Shown here piece after piece: positions 58,408-64,000 of a stretch of 64,000 nt of DNA. The notes below the pieces were generated by a model. The model saw nothing but the letters and a program-made list of their open reading frames with translations, had not been told where the DNA came from and did no database searches. Position 1 is the first letter of the stretch; each line of letters starts with the position of its first letter. This stretch comes from Pseudomonas azotoformans (lineage in GTDB: Bacteria; Pseudomonadota; Gammaproteobacteria; Pseudomonadales; Pseudomonadaceae): contig NZ_CP014546.1 in NCBI RefSeq assembly GCF_001579805.1, positions 5,270,001 through 5,334,000 of the forward strand, given 5' to 3'. A program made the translations under genes and the position numbers.

Positions 58408-60903
58408 ATGATTGGAACATCCACCGGTAGCGAAGCCGCTGCATTGATTGCGCGGCTGGACTGGGCGCAAAGCCCGCTCGGTGAGGCCACTGATTGGCCG
58501 CAAAGCCTGCGCACCGCCGTGGATATCGTTGTCCACTCGCCGATGCCGATGCTCCTGCTGTGGGGCAGCCAGCTCACGCAGCTTTACAACGACGGCTTCG
58601 CCCAACTCGCCGGCAACAAACACCCTGAAGCGATGGGCCAGCCGGCGCATCAGACCTGGCCGGAGCTGGAAAGCTTTACCGCGCCGATCTACGACGCCGT
58701 GCTCAGCGGCCAGGTGCGCACCTTCAGCGAGCAGCGGTTCGTGCTGCAACGCAACAATCGCGACACGGAAATCTGGCTGGACCTGACCTACAGCCCGATC
58801 CGCGATGAAAGCGCGCGCGTGGCCGGGATTCTGGTCACCGCCATCGAAACCAACGAACGCCGCAAGGCCCAACACAACACCGAACAACGCTTGCAGTTGG
58901 CCTTGGCCGCCACCGACGCGGTAGGCACCTGGGATTGGGACATCGGCGAAGACCGCTTCATCGCCGACGCGCACTTCGCCTACTTGCACGGCGTCGACCC
59001 CAGCGATGCGCGTTCGTTGCCGATCAGCGATTACCTGCATGGCGTGCACCCGGAAGACCGTGGCATGGTGGCGCGCAGCATCAAGCACTGCATCACCTTT
59101 GGCACCGAGTACGCCGAGGAGTATCGCTTGCTGCAAGCCGACGGCCAGGTACGCTGGGTGTTCGCCCGTGGCCGTTGCTACAAGGATCATCAAGGCCGCC
59201 CGGCACGTTTCCTCGGGGCCGCGCTGGACCTCACCGAGCGCAAGAACACCGAGCAGGCCTTGCGTCAGAGCCAGACCGAATTGCAACTGATCATCAACGC
59301 CATGCCGGTGTTGATCGGTTATGTCGACCATGCACAGCGCTTTCGCCTGAACAACAGCGCGTACCTGGAATGGTACGGCATGACGCCCCAGGAGCTGTAC
59401 GGCAAGACCATCCGCGAAGTGCTCGGCGAGGAGGTGTACGCCGGGCGTGAAGACAAGATAGCCGCCGCGCTCAAGGGTAAGGCCTGCAGCTTCATGACCA
59501 TCACTCCGCACCACGATGGCCGTCCGCGCCATGCGTTGATGAAGTACCTGCCGCGTTTCAGCAATGACGGTTCAGTCAATGGTTTCTACATCTTCGTGAT
59601 CGACGAGACCGAACGCAAACTCACCGAAGAAGCCCTGCGCCACCTCAACGAAAACCTTGAAGAGCGGGTGGCTCAGCGCACCCAGGCCCTGGCCGAAGCC
59701 AATCAGCGCCTGCAAAACGAGATGTACGAGCGTGAGCGTGCCGAAGACGCGTTGCGCCATGCGCAAAAGATGGAAGCCGTGGGCCAGCTCACCGGTGGCA
59801 TTGCCCATGACTTCAACAATATGCTCACCGGTATCATCGGCAGCCTGGACCTGATGCAGCGCTACATCGCCGCCGGGCGCAGTGACGAGATCGGCCGTTT
59901 TACCGATGCCGCCGTGTCCTCCGCCCATCGTGCGGCCGCTCTCACCCATCGGTTGCTGGCGTTCTCGCGCCGTCAGTCGCTGGACCGACGCCCGCTGGAC
60001 CCCAACCAATTGGTCGCCTCCCTGGAAGACTTGTTCCGTCGCACCAAAGGCGCGCACATCGGGCTCAAGGTGCAACTGGGCCACGACATCTGGCCGGTGA
60101 ACACCGACGCCAGCCAACTGGAAAACGCCCTGCTCAACCTGGTTATCAACGCGCGCGACGCCATGCCCGACGGCGGCGAACTGCTGATCGAAACCGCCAA
60201 TAGCTACCTGGACGGAACCGACATCACCACCCTTGAACCGGTCAAGGCCGGCGACTACGTGATGCTCGGCGTGTGCGACAACGGCACCGGCATGGCGCCG
60301 AAAATCCTGGCCAAGGCGTTCGACCCGTTCTTCACCACCAAACCCATCGGCCAGGGCACTGGCCTGGGGCTGTCGATGATCTACGGGTTTGCCCAGCAGT
60401 CCGGTGGTCATGTGACCATTCATAGCGAGCCGGGCCAAGGCACGTGCGTACGTCTGTACCTGCCGCGCCTGTATGGCACGGCGCTGGAAAGCAGTTTACC
60501 TGCCAGCCTCGGTGAAGCACCGGTGGCCCTGGCCGGCGAAGCGGTGGTAGTGGTCGAAGACGACCCGGCAGTGCGCATGCTGGTGGTCAATGTGCTCGAC
60601 GAACTGGGCTACACCGCGCACCAGGCGGCGGATGCGCGGGCGGCACTGCCGCTGCTGGAGTCGGACCTGCGCGTCGACTTGTTGGTCACCGATGTTGGCC
60701 TGCCGGGCATGAATGGCCGGCAATTGGCGGAGATTGCCCGCCAACACCGGCCTGGCTTGCGCGTCTTGTTCATGACCGGTTATGCCGAAAAAGCCGCCGA
60801 ACGCCAGGGATTCCTGGAGGACGGCATGGACATGGTCGCCAAGCCGTTCTCCATCGACCTGCTGGCCACCAAAATCCGTAGCATGATCAGCGTCGACGCA
60901 TGA
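58408..60903 (+). CDS. Hybrid sensor histidine kinase with C-terminal receiver
   Basis: 831 residues, no membrane segment, so cytoplasmic. Three PAS-like domains come first (about 35-150, 160-280, 290-405), then a coiled coil ([16 protein letters not shown]). The kinase core follows with phospho-His in [12 protein letters not shown] box [22 protein letters not shown] and GTGLGLSM. The receiver (about 710-825) has EDDPAVRML, phospho-acceptor Asp in [11 protein letters not shown] and KPF. No response regulator or output gene is adjacent, so the partner is elsewhere. Confidence 0.92.
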   Translation: MIGTSTGSEAAALIARLDWAQSPLGEATDWPQSLRTAVDIVVHSPMPMLLLWGSQLTQLYNDGFAQLAGNKHPEAMGQPAHQTWPELESFTAPIYDAVLSGQVRTFSEQRFVLQRNNRDTEIWLDLTYSPIRDESARVAGILVTAIETNERRKAQHNTEQRLQLALAATDAVGTWDWDIGEDRFIADAHFAYLHGVDPSDARSLPISDYLHGVHPEDRGMVARSIKHCITFGTEYAEEYRLLQADGQVRWVFARGRCYKDHQGRPARFLGAALDLTERKNTEQALRQSQTELQLIINAMPVLIGYVDHAQRFRLNNSAYLEWYGMTPQELYGKTIREVLGEEVYAGREDKIAAALKGKACSFMTITPHHDGRPRHALMKYLPRFSNDGSVNGFYIFVIDETERKLTEEALRHLNENLEERVAQRTQALAEANQRLQNEMYERERAEDALRHAQKMEAVGQLTGGIAHDFNNMLTGIIGSLDLMQRYIAAGRSDEIGRFTDAAVSSAHRAAALTHRLLAFSRRQSLDRRPLDPNQLVASLEDLFRRTKGAHIGLKVQLGHDIWPVNTDASQLENALLNLVINARDAMPDGGELLIETANSYLDGTDITTLEPVKAGDYVMLGVCDNGTGMAPKILAKAFDPFFTTKPIGQGTGLGLSMIYGFAQQSGGHVTIHSEPGQGTCVRLYLPRLYGTALESSLPASLGEAPVALAGEAVVVVEDDPAVRMLVVNVLDELGYTAHQAADARAALPLLESDLRVDLLVTDVGLPGMNGRQLAEIARQHRPGLRVLFMTGYAEKAAERQGFLEDGMDMVAKPFSIDLLATKIRSMISVDA

Positions 60904-60946
60904 GTTCAGGCATAATCGCGCGCCGTCGCACACCTGGTAGAGATCA

Positions 60947-61222
60947 ATGAAAGCCCAAGCCCGTCACATCCTGGTGAAAACCAGCGAAGAAGCCGAACAA
61001 CTCAAGCAGCGCATTGCCAAGGGCGAAGCCTTTGATGTGTTGGCCAAGAAGTACTCCACCTGCCCGTCCGGCAAGCGTGGCGGCGACTTGGGTGAAGTGC
61101 GGCCGGGGCAGATGGTGGGGGCGATTGATGCGGTGATCTTCAAGAAGCCGGTGAAGGTGGTTCACGGGCCGATCAAGAGCAAGTTCGGGTATCACTTGGT
61201 GCAGGTGTTTTACCGCGACTGA
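60947..61222 (+). CDS. PpiC-type parvulin peptidyl-prolyl isomerase (second)
   Basis: 91 residues: MKAQARHILVKTSEEAEQL, KYSTCPSGKRGGDLGEVRPGQ, SKFGYHLVQVFYRD (in parts). Same single-domain architecture as the parvulin at 46502 and clearly paralogous, but more basic. Cytoplasmic. Confidence 0.93.
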   Translation: MKAQARHILVKTSEEAEQLKQRIAKGEAFDVLAKKYSTCPSGKRGGDLGEVRPGQMVGAIDAVIFKKPVKVVHGPIKSKFGYHLVQVFYRD

Positions 61223-61245
61223 TAAACCGGTGCCAAACCTACCTT

Positions 61246-61288
61246 TTGTGGTGAGCAGGCTTGCCCTGCGCAAGCCCGCTCACCACAA
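61246..61288. repeat. REP-like palindrome between convergent genes
   Basis: TTGTGGTGAGC-A-GGCTTG-CCCTGCG-CAAGCC-C-GCTCACCACAA, a near-perfect 17-bp stem with one internal mismatch. It resembles a diverged REP (GGCTTG/CAAGCCCGCTC core) and sits between the parvulin and the kinase stop, where it can act as a bidirectional terminator. Confidence 0.75.
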
Positions 61289-61297
61289 GGGTTCGGT

Positions 61298-62209
61298 CTA
61301 CACTTCGGGGATGAGTGCGCCAGGCACTTGGATGACCCGGCTTGCCAACCGATGTCCCGCTAACGCGGCTTGCTCAGGCGAACAACCTTTAAGCCGACTG
61401 GCCAAATACGCCGCACTGAACGAATCCCCCGCCGCTGTCGTGTCCACCACCTTTTCCACCTTCAGCGCCGGCACCGCAAAGTGCTCGCCGTTGCAACGGA
61501 TCAGACATTCATCCGCCCCACGCTTGAGCACCACTTCTTCAATCCCAGGATACGCCGCGAACACCTGCTCGCTGTCGGCATAACCAAACAACGCACGCTC
61601 GTCGTCCTCGGTCAGCAAGGCGATATCCACCTCGACCAACACACGGTGATACGCCGTGCGCGCCGCGTCCACACTGGCCCACAGACGCGGCCGATAGTTG
61701 TTGTCGAACACCACCTTGCCCCCTCGCCGACGGGTCTCGACCAGGGTTTGCAGCAAACGCTTACGGCCGATATCACCCAACACCGCCAGGGTGATGCCGC
61801 TGAAATACACCACGTCGTAGTCCGGCAAAGCGGCCAGGATCGGCTCGGCGGCGGGCGTGGTGAAACAGTCACGCACGGCCGCTTCGTTGCGCCAGTAGAG
61901 GAATTTGCGTTCGCCATTGGCGTCGGTCTGGATGCAGTACAAACCCGGCAGGCGTCCGGGCAGGCGCTGGACCCTTTCCAGGCCCAGGCCTTCCTGCGCC
62001 CATTGCTGGCACATGGCATCGCTGAAGCTGTCATCGCCCAGGGCGGTGACGTAATCAACGTTGCCCGTTTCGCCCAGCTCGCGGCGCAGGTACACCGCCG
62101 CATTTAAAGTGTCGCCGCCGAAGCTCTGGTGCAGGCTGCCATCGGCGCGGTGTTGCAGTTCGATCATGCATTCGCCGATGAGGGCGATGCGTGGGGACAA
62201 GCGGGTCAT
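61298..62209 (-). CDS. kdgK: PfkB-family sugar kinase, 2-keto-3-deoxygluconate kinase-like
   Basis: 303 residues. PfkB features are IALIGECMIELQ, FGGDTLNAAVYL, VVFDNNYRPRLW and the ATP/catalytic signature DTTAAGDSFSAAYL. The N-terminal GECMIEL and GGDTLN pattern fits KdgK. Phosphorylates 2-dehydro-3-deoxygluconate to the Entner-Doudoroff intermediate. It lies 10 bases after the PLP enzyme in the same transcript. Confidence 0.88.
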   Translation of the reverse strand: MTRLSPRIALIGECMIELQHRADGSLHQSFGGDTLNAAVYLRRELGETGNVDYVTALGDDSFSDAMCQQWAQEGLGLERVQRLPGRLPGLYCIQTDANGERKFLYWRNEAAVRDCFTTPAAEPILAALPDYDVVYFSGITLAVLGDIGRKRLLQTLVETRRRGGKVVFDNNYRPRLWASVDAARTAYHRVLVEVDIALLTEDDERALFGYADSEQVFAAYPGIEEVVLKRGADECLIRCNGEHFAVPALKVEKVVDTTAAGDSFSAAYLASRLKGCSPEQAALAGHRLASRVIQVPGALIPEV

Positions 62210-62219
62210 GGCTTTACAC

Positions 62220-63428
62220 TCAGAATCGGGTTTCCAGGGATTCGATCACCTGCAACTGCTCATCCACCAGGCAACCCACCTGCCACTTGTCGAACGTCAG
62301 GCAAGGATGGGAAGTACCGAACGAAATGATGTCGCCAATACGCAACTCAACCCCCGGCGCCACGGTCATGAACGCATGCTGGTCCATCACCGCGGTGACT
62401 TTGCACGTGCCCACGTCATCACCTTCTGCCGGCAAAATACCGGCCTTGTAGCGTTTGAGCGGCACCGGCAAACCGGCGTCGTAGGCCACGTCACGTTTGC
62501 CCAGGGCGATCACCGCAAAGCCCGGTTCGGGCAACGATTGCACATGGGCCCAGACTTCCAGGGCCGGGCGCAGGCCTTCGCTGAGGTCGCTGCGACGGTC
62601 GAGCACGCAGCATTGCGCCTCTTTGTAGATGCCATGGTCATGAGCTACGTAGCTGCCAGGGCGCAATACGCTGAGGAAGCGGCCAGCAGCGTTCTGCTCT
62701 TCGAAAGACTCGGCAATCAGGTCATACCAGGCTGAACCCGATGCCGTGACGATGGGCTTGGGCAGGTCGAAAGAACCGTTGTTCTGCAGGTCTACCGCCA
62801 GCCGCACCAGGCTGGCGGCGAAATCGCGAATGCCGCTGATGGCGTGTTCGCCATGAATAACCCCTTCGTAGCCTTCGATACCGGTGAGGGCCAGGGCCGG
62901 TTGGGCCTTGATCGCCTTCGCCAGGTCACGCACTTCCTGCTCGCTGCGGCAGCCGCAACGACCGCCGACCACACCGTATTCGATCATCACGTTCAGGCGC
63001 AGGCCACGGGCGGCGAAGAACAGGCCCAGGTCGGCGACGTTGTCCGGGTGATCGACCATGCAGTGGAAGTCGAAGTCCTTGTCGGCCAACAGGTCAGCGA
63101 TCAACGCCATGTTCGGCGCGCCTACCAGTTGGTTGGCCATCAGCACGCGACGCACGCCACCGGCATAGGCGGCACGGGTCTGCACGGCATTGGCCAGGGT
63201 GATGCCCCAGGCGCCCGCCTCGATCTGGCGCTGAAACAGTGCCGGCATCATGCTGGTCTTGCCATGGGGCGCCAGCTGCGCGCCGCTGTTGCTGACGAAG
63301 TCCTGCATCCAGCGGATGTTGTGTGCCAGAGCGTCACGGTGCAGCACCAGGGCAGGCAGGCTGACGTCACGGACCAGGTGGGCCCCAACGGCGGCGGCGC
63401 CCTTTTCAACGGCATTGATGGCAGACAT
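62220..63428 (-). CDS. Fold-III PLP enzyme: amino-acid deaminase / D-threonine aldolase-like
   Basis: 402 residues. Alanine-racemase-type N-terminal barrel with the PLP Lys in LAPHGKTSMMP, then GIEGYEG, and a C-terminal DSD1-like domain with the metal-binding HDHGIYK and GTSHPC. Family members deaminate D-serine-like amino acids or cleave D-threonine. Positioned 9 bases after the IclR regulator and before kdgK. Confidence 0.82.
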   Translation of the reverse strand: MSAINAVEKGAAAVGAHLVRDVSLPALVLHRDALAHNIRWMQDFVSNSGAQLAPHGKTSMMPALFQRQIEAGAWGITLANAVQTRAAYAGGVRRVLMANQLVGAPNMALIADLLADKDFDFHCMVDHPDNVADLGLFFAARGLRLNVMIEYGVVGGRCGCRSEQEVRDLAKAIKAQPALALTGIEGYEGVIHGEHAISGIRDFAASLVRLAVDLQNNGSFDLPKPIVTASGSAWYDLIAESFEEQNAAGRFLSVLRPGSYVAHDHGIYKEAQCCVLDRRSDLSEGLRPALEVWAHVQSLPEPGFAVIALGKRDVAYDAGLPVPLKRYKAGILPAEGDDVGTCKVTAVMDQHAFMTVAPGVELRIGDIISFGTSHPCLTFDKWQVGCLVDEQLQVIESLETRF

Positions 63429-63437
63429 GGAAAACTC

Positions 63438-64000
63438 CTATTCGTTGATACGCCGGGCCAGGTTGTTGGCGCTGTCGATCAACACCCGGCGATAGTCGTT
63501 GTAGTTTTTTGTGGCATCGGCGCGTGGGGCGACGATGCACAGCGTCGCGATGCTGATACCTTGCGCGTCCCGTACCGGGGCGGCAAAGCAATGGGTAAAG
63601 GTGTCGGCCACGCTGTCGAAGGAAAAGAAGCCATCGAGGGTGGCCTGACGGATTTGCGCCAGGAAGGTCTCCAGCGGCAGGCGCTGGCCGTCCGGCAGGA
63701 TGAAGTCATCGTGATCGATCAGGTCGATGATCTGCTGGTCGCTCAAGTGCCCCAGCAACAGGCGTCCGGAAGCGGTCCACGGAATGGGAGCGTTTTCGCC
63801 GATGTCCGAAGAAATACGGAAATGCCGCTCGCCCTCACGCATCAGCGCCACCGTGTATTTGCGCCCGTTGAGCAGGCACATCTGCGCGGTTTCGTGGGTC
63901 TGGCTGACGATCTCCTGCAGGGCGTGATCGGCCTCGCGGGTCAGGTCGAAATGACGCAGGTGCGCCTGGCCGAGAAAATACAGCTGGCGGCCGAGGTAGA
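63438..64000 (-). CDS. IclR-family transcriptional regulator (5' end cut by window)
   Basis: The frame is open from base 64000 to the stop at 63438 (187 codons). The visible part is the effector-binding domain: YLGRQLYFLG, HETAQMCLLNGRKYTVAL, IPWTASGRLLLGHLSD and FAAPVRDAQGISIATLCIVAP (in part). The DNA-binding N-terminus lies outside. It is the first visible gene of the group with the PLP enzyme and kdgK and probably controls them. Confidence 0.9.
   Translation of the reverse strand, partial: YLGRQLYFLGQAHLRHFDLTREADHALQEIVSQTHETAQMCLLNGRKYTVALMREGERHFRISSDIGENAPIPWTASGRLLLGHLSDQQIIDLIDHDDFILPDGQRLPLETFLAQIRQATLDGFFSFDSVADTFTHCFAAPVRDAQGISIATLCIVAPRADATKNYNDYRRVLIDSANNLARRINE

Overview
The window looks like chromosomal DNA of a Pseudomonas of the fluorescens group. 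Supporting signs are high GC with strong codon-position bias, a REPIN built on the GTGGGAGCGGGCTTGCTCGC core typical of that group, an AlkB-PraA-PraB-FadL alkane locus, an HSI-II-type type VI secretion cluster, and a sigma54-linked 3-hydroxybutyrate locus. I see no tRNA, rRNA, CRISPR array, insertion sequence or prophage.

Layout. (1) 1-6067, minus strand: a fatty-acid operon of FadE-type acyl-CoA dehydrogenase, long FabG-like reductase, MaoC-type hydratase and thiolase (the thiolase is cut by the window edge). (2) 6200-14169, minus strand: alkane uptake and oxidation genes. These are alkB, praA, praB and a FadL-family porin, plus a second degenerate praB-fadL copy that has kept the praA upstream region but lost praA, and an alpha/beta hydrolase upstream of alkB. 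(3) 14437-17711, plus strand: a type I Baeyer-Villiger monooxygenase, a short-chain dehydrogenase and a PF10118-type protein. With AlkB and the hydrolase these could form a ketone-to-ester-to-acid branch. (4) 17708-20689: a PTS EIIC-EAL fusion and two small proteins. (5) 20694-41382: a complete T6SS set in the gene order of P. aeruginosa HSI-II (tssA, B, C, E, F, G, clpV, sfa, orfX, fha, tssJ, K, L, M, stp, stk), with hcp divergent behind a good sigma54 promoter. No vgrG, PAAR or recognisable effector is present. (6) 41435-46783: an aldo/keto reductase, a DUF1543 protein, a polyamine-type binding protein with a class III aminotransferase and a LuxR regulator, and a parvulin. (7) 46914-52441: a YejABEF-type peptide ABC transporter. 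(8) 52438-58272: a sigma54 activator (HbcR-like), then GntP-type permease, 3-hydroxybutyrate dehydrogenase and acetoacetyl-CoA synthetase behind a sigma54 promoter. (9) 58408-64000: a hybrid histidine kinase, a second parvulin, and a minus-strand group of 2-keto-3-deoxygluconate-type kinase, PLP amino-acid deaminase/aldolase and an IclR regulator (cut by the window edge).

The most notable signals are five single-base frameshifts that I can bridge by reading the other frame. They lie in the degenerate fadL copy (6444-6445), the degenerate praB copy (two, near 7870 and 8161-8167), the T6SS Ser/Thr kinase (a C run at 21465-21469, in its glycine loop) and tssM (24086-24088). Nearly all sit in short G/C runs, so they may be assembly errors. 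If they are real, the T6SS is disabled and one alkane-gene copy is decaying. The praA deletion between the two copies does not depend on this question.
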